A stretch of DNA of 64,000 bases from Aquanectria penicillioides (Eukaryota; Ascomycota; Sordariomycetes; Hypocreales; Nectriaceae): the NCBI GenBank assembly GCA_003415625.1, contig PYIU01000001.1, positions 5,954,210 to 6,018,209 of the forward strand, given 5' to 3'. The notes beneath the pieces were generated by a model. That model saw only the letters and a list, made by a program, of their open reading frames with translations. It was not told the DNA's origin and did not search any database. Shown piece after piece: positions 37,201 to 47,665 of this stretch (the stretch's first letter is position 1; each line of letters starts with the position of its first letter). Both the position numbers and the translations under genes were made by a program.

Positions 37201-40200
37201 TGCCCGAGCGGCGGCCGCGGCCAACTTCGGGAAGGAAGTCATTTTCGATTTTGATATCAAAGAAAACTATCATGAGATGCAAATCAACGTCAGGAATGAG
37301 CCTCGTAGCATCTCGCTCGTGCAGATTCCTCCCACCAATGGTCGGATTACCAGCCACATCGGGCAAACTGAGCACTCGGTTACTGTCCTTTCCTCTCTCG
37401 AGGTTGTGCAACTGGACGCCTCTGCGGTTTACAGCCTGCTCACAGCCTTGAACAAGCCGCAGATATCGAGCGCAATTTCAGAGCTGCAACAACAGACAAA
37501 GCTCATCCAAGGCCACATTTCTGAGATTTTTGGCTCGGACGGAATTGAGTCTCCTAAAGAAGTTGTTGTACCAGTCGAACCGAGCCTCAGGCTCGTATAC
37601 AATATTCATCTAACCTTGGCTGGTCTGCAAGTATTTGCCAAAACATCTTTGAAGTCAGATATCGAGCCTCTGGCGCGTGTCCTTTTCTCTCTTGACAGAG
37701 CACACCTACATGCATCGAATCGACACGAGGCAGAAGGGCCCATTCTAAAATATCCTGAGCTGCATGTGAACCTCAGCCAAATTGGTATCGATATTCGAAG
37801 AGGTCGCGAGGACTCCATGAGATCATGTGGAAACCTTGCAGTGGGAGTTACTGTCTCTGCGAGCTCGACGATGGGCGACGATGGGAAGGAAACATGGGCA
37901 TTCGACTTTAGCAGCGACGACTTTGAGTGCAACCTCGCCCCGGAGACCATATCCACAGTCGTGGATGTTCTGGGTTACATGGGTGAAAAGATCAAGGATC
38001 TGGATACGTCTCGCGAGTTGGACTATCTGCGAAGGCTGAGACAGTCCAAGCCAAAGATCACCATCAACGGAGGCGAAGAAATTCTAGACGACACTGATTT
38101 CATCGATTCGGTTTTGGCAGCTGTGAAGTATCACTTCGAGCTTCGAAACATTCGCGTCTGCTGGATCGTTGCAGACAGCCGAGATGATCAAGTAAGCAGC
38201 AAAGAGGATCTTGTCCTCTCCGTGAAGCTCTTCCAGTTCGGTACCAGAACCCGGCATTCAGCCAGGTTGGCCATTGAAAACTTCCAGCTCCAGATGGTAC
38301 CTCCTGGCCAAGATATGAACAAGCGGTCACTGCACTCTGCCCTTCTTCCGGAGATCATCTTCAACATTGCCTACTTTTCAACTTTGGAGGCTCGCCGTAT
38401 GGCCTTCCAGGCTGTGGGAGAACCTTTAGACCTTCGACTGACTTCTGGGTTCATTGTTCCAGCTGCTCATCTGATGGAGTCGATATCACTCTCTATGAAG
38501 AATGTGCAACAGGCATCGACGCAATGGAACACAACCATCTCAGCGCCAGCAAAGAGATCAAGTGAGATGGTACCTAAGTCAGAGCCTCGACCTCAGCGGA
38601 GTATATTTGGAAACAAGAGGTTGGAGAACTTACTCATCGATGCAGACTTTGCTGGTGCTGTGGTTTACGTGGCCAGCAAGCGTTCAATCGATGACTCTTC
38701 AAATTCAAGACATGGACGTCCTTCTCTGGCCGGCAAATATGGTCAGTTTAATACTGATGATTCCGGTAGTGGAGCTGTCCTTCGCAGTCCCGGTTTGGCC
38801 TGGAAGATTGAGTATCGAGATGATGGACAGGACGACCCTGCACTCTATGGTGAGATTAAGATTGCCGCCTCCAGCAACATTCTCTATCCAACTGTAGTCC
38901 CTCTCGTCATGGACATGATGTCAAGCGTCAAGGAAGTCGTCAAGGATGATGACGAAGCTGAGCCAGCGAAGCCAACGGAACCGGCCAAGGCGAAGCCCGC
39001 CAAGTCTGGAGATGAGGATAACATCCTCACTGCGGATCCAAGCGCTGTACTGGGGCGACTGAAACTGAACTTGGGCTTGCGGATTTGCAGGCAGGAGTTC
39101 TCACTGAGTTGTCAACCTATTGCCCGCGTTGCAGCCACGACATGTTTCGATAACATCTACTTTACAATCAACACTGTGCGTTCTGTAGAGCAAGGAAACT
39201 TTTTCGCCATTTCTGGAGTTTTCACCAAGCTCCACGCGTCCGTACAACATGTCTACTCTAGGGAATCGACCGCCAGCTTCGAGCTCGACTCAATCACCTT
39301 GTCATTCATGAACAGCAAACACTTCAGCGGGACTAGCGGAGTGTCAGCCATCATCAACGTGAGCCCCATGGCGGTGGCTGTTAATGCCAAACAAGCGCAA
39401 GACTTCCTGCTCTTCCGAGAGATTTGGTATCCTAGTGAACTGCGGAGAGGACCGGTCCCTGCAGCTCCTAAGCTCCAATCTGAAACCTCGCAGGGCCACT
39501 TGGTGCAGCGCTATCAACAGGTGGCAGCGACGGCTGCGTTCCCATGGACAGCAACCATTTCGATTGCCGCCCTTGATGTGACCATAGATTTGGGACAGGC
39601 GATTGGCAAGTCTGCGTTTGCAATCAACAACTTCTGGGTATCTTCCAAGAAGACATCGGACTGGGAGCAAAACCTGTGCCTTGGATTCGATAAGATCGGC
39701 ATCGACTGTACCGGACGATTGAGTGGCTTCATTGCTCTACAAGATTTCCATTTGCGAACCTCAATTCAGTGGCCGAAGCGAGAAGAAGCTCTGAACGAAA
39801 CGCCCCTGATTCAGGCCTCAATAGGTTTCAACACATTCCGAGTGAAAGCTGCATTCGACTACCAGGCATTCTTGGTGGCCGACATCACTACCTTCGAGTT
39901 CCTGATGTACAACGTGCGTGAGGGTAGCGGAGATAGACTAGTCGCCATTTTTGATGGAGAAGCTGTCCAAATTTTCGGAACAACGACCTCCGCAGCTCAG
40001 GGCATTGCCTTGTGGCAAGCCATCAAGAAGCTAACTCAAGAGAGAAGGGAAAGCTTCCAGAACTCCTTAAAGGAGATTGAAAAGTTCATGAAGCGAAGAT
40101 CAGCTACCTCCCGAACTCCGATGCCCCCAATCGTCACCACGCCCAAGCTCAAGGAGGAAGACACAATATCCCAGTCGCCCATCTCCCTTGACACTGACGT

Positions 40201-40966
40201 GGTGGTTACCCTCAAGGCATTGAACCTGGGCGTATTCCCCAGCACCTTCTCAGACCACCAGGTTTTCAAAGTAGAAGCTTTGAATGCATACGCACGGTTT
40301 GCAGCCAGCATGGAACAGAGGCGTGTTCACAGTATCCTCAAGATGATGCTGGGTCAATTCAGAATCGGACTTGCTGGTGTCAGGAACGTTGAGGCACCGA
40401 AGACTCTGAGTGAAATCTCCGTAGAGGATGTTGTCCAGCGAGCAACTGGATCCCGTGGCGGAACGATCCTCAACGTGCCTCAGGTATCTGCTGTGATGGA
40501 AACATGGCAGAAGCCCCGAACCAACCAGATCGACTATGTCTTCAAGAGTGCGTTCGAGGGCAAGGTGGAAGTGGGCTGGAACTTCTCACGAGTCAGCTAC
40601 ATCCGTGGAATGTTTGCAAACCACAACAAGGCGCTGGAGCAGATCTGGGGCAAAGAAATCCCGTTGACGGCAGTGAAGATTACGGGTGTCCCTGGAGCCG
40701 AAGCTGAACAACGGGAAGGCGAGCAGCAGAAGATTACGGCCGAGGTCAATGTGCCACAGTCCAAGTACGACTACAACGCCCTGGAGCCGCCTGTCATTGA
40801 GACGCCACAGTTGCGAGATATGGGAGAGGCGACACCGCCGCTGGAGTGGATCGGATTGCACCGCGATAGGCTACCGAACCTGACGCACCAGATTGCGATT
40901 GTGACCCTTTTAGAGTTGGCGGGCGAGGTGGAAGATGCTTATTCCTCAATCCTGGGCTCGTCATGA
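31231..40966 (+). CDS. csf1: Csf1, bridge-like lipid transfer protein (BLTP1/KIAA1109/tweek family)
   Basis: A 3,224-residue protein from two exons, 31231-31301 and one uninterrupted 9.6-kb exon, 31363-40966. The first exon is placed from ATG at 31231 to a GTTCGT donor; the intron has an ACTAAC branch point and the join reads SPQFNYEFLIFVALCGILAV. The single N-terminal membrane anchor (about residues 25-47, ending LLYFNRLFASVV) is followed by RAWTWHQYRVYIDISAIQIS and by LLGGRVFFTGLRYHG, the conserved Csf1 opening. The rest is long and mainly beta-rich, matching the repeating-beta-groove architecture of this family, which forms a hydrophobic tube moving phospholipids between the ER and other membranes. 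In yeast Csf1 supports cold growth, GPI-anchor synthesis and lipid balance. Ser/Pro-rich loops occur near 1,080-1,160. The length agrees with filamentous-fungal relatives, and there is no frameshift in this large gene. Confidence 0.93.
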
Positions 40967-43140
40967 TTCACAGCTCATGACAAGGGTGTTGGGTCGGGGA
41001 GTGAGTCACTCGGTGGGATATATAAGTCATCAAGCGAGGCGTTTTGTTCTTTCGGCGTGAAGTGTATTATGTATAAATGAAAAAAAAAATTTCGGAGCAT
41101 GACGAGGGTGTGAGAAATAATATCAAAATTGATCGAGACGACGAGTGGCACTGCACATGAAAGAGCATGATTGATACGTAGCTGATTATAGCATGGGTTA
41201 TGGGCGGGATCTATCGCGGTGATCCGTCTAGAATGGTCCTTGAAGCCGGTGTTGCGGGATAGCTTTGCCCCACCTAAGCCGAGTTCACGGCGGTACGTAC
41301 CCGAGACGTGGGTTTTTAGAGACATCGGATTTCAAAGCTTCACACAGCATGCCCGATTGGGCAGCTACATGAAGCAGATGTTAAAAGCCAGTTGCATCCC
41401 ATCTATGCCGCCTCCCATTGGATCTCATGGAATCAGTTCTAATTGGATCTTCGCAGACGGATCTTGCGGATGCAAACCCAAGAGCTCCCTGGGCCGCCCA
41501 ATGGAAACTGGCCTTGGCCAAGCCCGTGGCTCGATGGATTTTTTTTTTCTCTCCCTGAGCTGGTGGGAGATGATGGTTGGGTGGGATACCTAGGCAGCTT
41601 GACGGATTTGGGTATTTTTCCCGTGCGGGACGCGAGGGAGGTGACATGATTCTCAGGCTATGCGCTTGTACCATGGATGCTCTCTGAGCTTTTTAGCGGG
41701 GGCAACTCAGGAAGGAGGGGTTTTTGAGGTGTCTTCGGCACCCAACTCTGTATAATCTACACCGCCACTAGTGTGTGATAAATGTACCTCCATGAAAGAA
41801 TTATAGAGAAGTGAAATGAAGTGTGCATGTAATATGCTGGCTATGGATACTCTAGAGTGTCTAGATTTTAACTGAATATTGCCAATATTTATTTTTATCT
41901 TATTTTAAATAGGGATTTTTTTTTCTTTCTTTTTCAACGAAAGCTCTCATCTTTCTAGATTGCTTCAGCTGTCTTTGCTGATTTACTGGATCCACTAGAG
42001 CCCACTTATTGTAGCCTCAGGAGGCTTGACATAGGTGCAGATTCTCAAGAACAGGGTGCAGAAATAAAATGGTCTCTTTTTTTTTTCTTCCTTGTGTGGG
42101 AGCGAGGAAGAAGAGCTTGCCTGAGCTCCAGCCAGTACCGTTAAAGCTTAGAAAGCAAGCATTGCCCCCCAAACCCAGTCGGTGTTGTTGCTGGATGCAT
42201 CACTACGTTTCAATGGGACAGCTCGCCCCCTCCCCTCTGACGGGTATTGGCCCGTCACTGAAGAATGCCTCATCGAGTCAGCAGGCGAGAGAGTGTCTGA
42301 GACGTGGTATCATGAATCAATGGTTGAGGCTGGGGCTGTCACTTGTAGACGCCGTCATACCATCTTACGCTGGTTGGCCCTTGGGCTTTCTTTTTTTACG
42401 CTGTCAAGCGGGGTTCCGAGACGTTCTGGCTCTCGTTCAGGGACGTGGATGTCTATCCTTTCCATGCAAATCATTATCATCATGCGTCCATATGTAGGGC
42501 TGCGCCCGTCCATCAAGGCAAGGCAGGGCGGACGGCGCGATGAGTCTCTCGGGGAGCTCTCAGGGAGGCACAGTGACTACAGCATGACCATGACCCAGGT
42601 CTCGCGGCGGCGCGCGTGTGGGGAGTCAGGACCAAGGTTTATTGTAATAACATTATTGTTGCTTTGATTTCGGTCTGGGTCAAGTCGGGGTGGCACAGAC
42701 GCCCTCAAAGTCGTACCAACACATTGTTACGCCTGGTCTGGCCTAGCCTGACCAACCTTCGTCTGATGGGAAAGCTACCCGAGCCGAGATATCTCCCTCG
42801 GCGGCGAATCAGGGTTGGTGCCCTTTCTTGTGCGCGAGGAGCGTTACTGTTTCGACCAGCAGAATTTTGGCGGGGTGCCCCCCAAGACAGACGGGCAGCC
42901 CAGACAGCCAGACAGACAGACAGCCAGACAAAGGGACGGGAGGGGAGAGGACAAGAAGGGAAAAAAAAAAAAAAGGGTGCCCACACACACACTAGCTGTA
43001 GCAGTCCTTAGTGGTCTATTAGACATCTCTCAGTGAGTTATCAGAGGCCATCAGTGGGTTTTGGACTCTGGTTTGCAGCTGGAAACGGCTGTTGTGCAAA
43101 GCTGTTGTGTGGGCGGGCGAGGCGTCTCGTTAGAACTCTG

Positions 43141-43194
43141 CTGAGGTGCTGAGGTGCTGAGGTGCTGCGGTGCTGTGGTGCTGTGGTGCTGCGG
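43141..43194. repeat. 8-base tandem repeat (CTGAGGTG-type), about seven copies
   Basis: Three identical units, then CTGCGGTG, two CTGTGGTG units and a partial unit. It lies about 0.65 kb upstream of the EF-2 start. Confidence 0.88.
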
Positions 43195-43450
43195 CTGGCG
43201 CCAACCCAACCCCTCCATGCTTCATGCGGCCCTGCTTTGCCCCTCCCCCTCCTCCTACCTTTACCTGCTCTCGACGCGCAAAAAAACACACACAAGCGTG
43301 CTCTGGTAGCGCCCAAGTAACTAGAGGAAAAAAAAAAATCCTGCCCAGCAGCCCACTTCCAGTGGCGGGGTTGCTCTGCGCGCTGCCCCACCAAAAAGCC
43401 CACCACCATTGCCATTTTTTCCCTCGTCTTTTGGTCCCAGTGGGTGGCCT

Positions 43451-43478
43451 GTGGACTGTGGCCGGTGGACTGTGGCCG
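43451..43478. repeat. 14-base tandem repeat, two copies, next to a GT run
   Basis: Two exact copies of GTGGACTGTGGCCG, followed by a related GTGGCCTG and a short GT run. Confidence 0.85.
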
Positions 43479-43536
43479 GTGGCCTGTGTGTGTGTGGCCT
43501 GGTCCAACTTTGCCCGTCGCCGGGGGTCGTCACACA

Positions 43537-43643
43537 TCCTCCTCCTCCTCCACCCACCCTTCCCACTTCTCCCCTCCCACCCTCCTCTCTTCCTCCTCTT
43601 CTCTTTTTCCTCTTCCCAACCTTCCTCAAGGGACGCATAAAAG
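43537..43643 (+). promoter_or_regulatory. Probable EF-2 core promoter: CT-rich block and CATAAAAG
   Basis: An almost pure pyrimidine block (about 43537-43625) is followed by a TATA-like CATAAAAG at 43636-43643, about 205 bases upstream of the ATG. CT-rich blocks near the start site are typical of strongly expressed ascomycete genes. The assignment is by position and composition only. Confidence 0.4.
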
Positions 43644-43845
43644 AGCGACAGTGGTTCACCCGCCCCCCTCGCTGTCCCTTTTCCATCCTCACTTAGAATC
43701 GCTGCCGCTGTCGCAAGGCACCGCTTCTACAATTCCTACAGGCTTCAGATCGCGGGGTGAAGAACTTGACCCCGCTCTGTTCCCACATCAACAACTTCGA
43801 CTTTTCACACACACATAGTCAGGTCATCCCATCAATACCGCCAAG

Positions 43846-46771
43846 ATGGTCAAGTAAGTTTCCATATTATCTCCAATCCCTACAGCTCCTCCTCCTCCTC
43901 CTCCTCCTTGACCATCATTCTCCTGCTCGCTGCCGTCTGTGGCATCGTTGCACTCCCCTCATCTCGTCCTCCCCCGCTCGACTCTTGGTCGCCGCTCCCT
44001 ACCCAAAACCACCAAAACACCAATTTTTTTTTAATACCCCGCTCGGAGTTAAGCTAGCTACGGTGCAATGTCCATGAGCTGACATGATGCCCTCCACCAA
44101 AACAGCTTCACCGTCGACGAGATTCGGGCCCTTATGGACAAGCCCACCAATGTCCGTAACATGTCCGTCATTGCCCACGTCGATCACGGCAAGTCTACCC
44201 TCACCGACTCCCTTCTCGCCAAGGCTGGTATCATTTCCACCGCAAAGGCTGGTGATGCCCGAGCCACCGACACTCGTGCCGACGAGCAGGAGCGTGGTAT
44301 CACCATCAAGTCCACTGCCATCTCCCTGTATGGCCAGATTGAGGAGGAGGATATCCCCGATATCGTTGGCCAGAAGACCGACGGCCGTGACTTCTTGATC
44401 AACCTCATTGACTCCCCCGGTCACGTTGATTTCTCTTCTGAGGTTACTGCTGCTCTCCGTGTTACCGATGGTGCTCTCGTCGTCGTCGACACCGTCGAAG
44501 GTGTCTGTGTCCAGACCGAGACTGTGCTCCGACAGGCTCTTGGTGAGCGTATTAAGCCCGTCGTCATCATCAACAAGGTCGACCGTGCTCTTCTCGAGCT
44601 CCAGGTTTCCAAGGAGGATCTTTACCAGTCCTTCTCCCGAACCATCGAGTCCGTCAACGTCATCATCTCCACCTACTTTGACAAGACCCTCGGTGATGTC
44701 CAGGTCTACCCCTACAAGGGCACTATCGCTTTCGGTTCCGGTCTCCACGGCTGGGCTTTCACCATCCGCCAGTTCGCCGTCAAGTACGCCAAGAAGTTCG
44801 GTGTTGACAAGAACAAGATGATGGACCGTCTCTGGGTTAGTTGCTCAACACAATGCCTCCCCTTCCCCTTCATCGATGCAATTGATCACTAACTGCTTGT
44901 ACGAATTCAGGGCGACAACTTCTTCAACCCCAAGACCAAGAAGTGGACCAAGAACGGCACCCACGAGGGCAAGGAGCTCGAGCGTGCTTTCTGCCAGTTC
45001 ATCTTGGACCCCATCTTCAAGATCTTCTCCGCCGTCATGAACTTCAAGAAGGACGAGGTTGCCACCCTCCTCGAGAAGCTCGACCTCAGGCTATCCCCTG
45101 AGGACCGTGAGAAGGAGGGCAAGCAGCTCCTCAAGGTCGTCATGCGAACTTTCCTCCCTGCTGCCGACTCTCTCCTTGAGATGTTGATCCTTCACCTTCC
45201 TTCCCCCGTCACTGCTCAGCGATACCGTGCCGAGACTCTCTACGAGGGTCCCATCGACGACGAGGCTGCCATTGGTATCCGTGACTGTGACCCCAAGGCT
45301 CCTCTGATGCTTTACGTCTCCAAGATGGTGCCCACTTCCGATAAGGGTCGATTCTACGCCTTCGGTCGTGTCTTCGCCGGTACCGTCCGCTCTGGTCTCA
45401 AGGTCCGCATCCAGGGCCCCAACTACGTCCCTGGCAAGAAGGACGATCTCTTCATCAAGGCCATTCAGCGAACCGTCCTGATGATGGGTGGCAAGGTCGA
45501 GCCCATCGATGACATGCCTGCCGGTAACATTGTCGGTCTGGTCGGTATTGATCAGTTCCTTCTCAAGTCTGGTACCCTTACCACCAGCGACACCGCCCAC
45601 AACCTCAAGGTCATGAAGTTCTCCGTCTCCCCCGTCGTCCAGCGTTCCGTCCAGGTCAAGAACGCCCAGGATCTTCCCAAGCTTGTCGAAGGTCTCAAGC
45701 GTCTCTCCAAGTCCGACCCTTGTGTCCTGACCATGACCTCCGAGTCTGGTGAGCACATCGTTGCCGGTGCCGGTGAGCTGCACCTTGAGATTTGCTTGAA
45801 CGATCTCGAGCACGACCACGCCGGTGTTCCCCTCATCATCTCCGACCCCGTCGTCCAGTACCGTGAGACCGTTGCCGGCAAGTCTTCCATGACTGCTCTG
45901 TCCAAGTCCCCCAACAAGCACAACCGTCTGTACATGGTTGCCGAGCCCATGGACGAGGAGCTCTCTCTTGCCATTGAGAGCGGCAAGGTCAGCGCTCGTG
46001 ACGATTTCAAGGCTCGTGCCCGTGTCCTCGCCGACGACTTCGGTTGGGATGTCACCGACGCCCGAAAGATCTGGACCTTCGGTCCCGACGGTACCGGTGC
46101 CAACTTGTTGATCGACCAGACCAAGGCCGTTCAGTACCTCAACGAAATCAAGGATTCCGTCGTCTCCGGTTTCCAGTGGGCTTCCCGTGAGGGTCCCGTT
46201 GCTGAGGAGCCCATGCGATCCATCCGCTTCAACATTCTCGATGTCACCCTCCACGCCGATGCTATCCACCGTGGTGGTGGTCAGATCATCCCCACTGCCC
46301 GTCGTGTCCTGTACGCCTCCGCCCTGCTGGCCGAGCCCGCTCTTCTCGAGCCCGTCTACCTGGTCGAGATTCAGGTCCCCGAGCAGGCCATGGGTGGTGT
46401 CTACGGTGTCCTTACCCGACGACGTGGTCACGTCTTCAACGAGGAGCAGCGTCCTGGTACTCCTCTCTTCAACATCAAGGCCTACCTCCCCGTCCTGGAG
46501 TCTTTCGGCTTCAACGGCGATCTGCGCCAGGCCACCTCCGGACAGGCTTTCCCCCAGTCCGTCTTCGACCACTGGCAGGTCCTCCCCGGTGGCTCTCCTC
46601 TCGACTCCACCACCAAGACCGGCCAGATCGTCACCACCATGCGAAAGCGCAAGGGTATCAAGGAGCAGGTTCCCGGTTACGAGAACGTAAGTGCCCCTCC
46701 ATTACCGCTTCCACCTAATGAGAACAGTAAAGCTAACATTGCCTTTTTCTCAGTACTACGACAAGCTGTAA
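43846..46771 (+). CDS. eft2: Translation elongation factor 2 (eEF2)
   Basis: GTPase that drives ribosomal translocation in the cytosol; 843 residues, close to the usual fungal length. Four exons: 43846-43853, 44106-44835, 44911-46686 and 46754-46771. The first exon is only eight bases (Met-Val and two bases of Asn) and is followed by a 252-nt intron; the last exon encodes YYDKL and the stop. The G motifs are clear: AHVDHGKST (G1), [12 protein letters not shown] (switch I), DSPGHVDF (G3) and [10 protein letters not shown] (G4). The diphthamide loop reads [18 protein letters not shown], with the modified His before Arg-Gly-Gly. Codon use is strongly biased to C-ending codons, as expected for a highly expressed gene; this bias makes long false frames on the opposite strand. 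No frameshift is present. Confidence 0.97.
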
Positions 46772-47665
46772 GCGGCTTCCTAATGTGCCGATGGAATCAT
46801 CATTCGTGCCAAAATGGGCGCATTTTATCAACCGGCTGGTAGAGAGGATTTGGGACGTATGCCCGATCCCATGTAAGAGCTCCCTCTGAGTTCAGGAGGG
46901 CATGCTGAGCGAATACCAAAAGAAAAGGTCGAGAGCTGGGTTGAGGCTAGACACCAAAGGAAGCTGGGTTTGGCTTTCATGTAGTTACGTCGTCACTTGA
47001 TGAATTGAACACGTTTAGAATGAAGTAAAACACTTGTCCACGAATGGAGCCACAAAGTGAAGTCATTAACGTACGTATGAGCATGGGACAATAGAAGTTG
47101 AAGTATGTATGGTGTCGTGAGTCTTGGACGGACCGATGAGACGTACTCGGCAGGTCAAGCCAAAAGTGGTTTTCTTTGATTTACGCTTCGTATTGTTGGC
47201 CAACCACCTCCATACACCTACCCTCTGGGCTTCAAACCAAGGTTGACTATGGAAAGAGAAGAAATAACAATTGTAACAGAGAGGACAGGATCATACATCT
47301 TAAATCATTCTCCCTTTTCCCCCCTTTATTCCCGCATTCATGAGAGTTGAAATAACATGTTTCCTTGAATCCCAGATCCGTCGTCTCCACAATTTTACCA
47401 TGGCACACCCTGGCCGCCAGTGAGCGGCCTGTGGCGTGTGACGACACTGACGCCCCAATGCCTGAGAGCTAAAATTAGGCGCATCCGACCTCGAAACTTC
47501 ACCCCAAGCGACAAGCGACGACGTCCCACTCAACCTCCCCAAACCTACGCCAGACGTCACGCCAGGAGCAACCACAACGCCAGGGAAGTCTCCTCCTGGA
47601 AGGCTCCAATGCACCGCCGTTACTAGCATCTGTTACTCCTCGTCGTGCGTGAGTGCGTGAGAGCG
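46772..47665. other. Intergenic stretch between tandem genes
   Basis: 3' flank of EF-2 and leader of the RNA-binding protein gene. The frames around 47247-47629 are short and featureless. No motif assigned. Confidence 0.5.

Larger units (their letters stand above)
40967..43845. other. Non-coding stretch upstream of elongation factor 2, 2.9 kb
   Basis: 3' flank of csf1, then a long leader of the EF-2 gene. Open frames are short or shadow one another. The right part holds simple repeats (CAGA near 42890-42930, an 8-base tandem at 43141-43194, a 14-base tandem at 43451-43478). A strongly pyrimidine-rich block lies at 43537-43625, the type of sequence found just before start sites of highly expressed fungal genes. 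Confidence 0.55.

Noticed and set aside
42182..42667. A 161-codon plus-strand frame upstream of eEF2
   Set aside because: Overlaps other frames, contains a repetitive Ile/Met run and has no domain or splice support.
45091..46572. A 493-codon open frame on the minus strand, opposite eEF2
   Set aside because: It is produced by the strong C-ending codon bias of eEF2; the translation is Asp/Gly/Leu/Val low complexity with no domain features. The same applies to the frame at 43999-44748.
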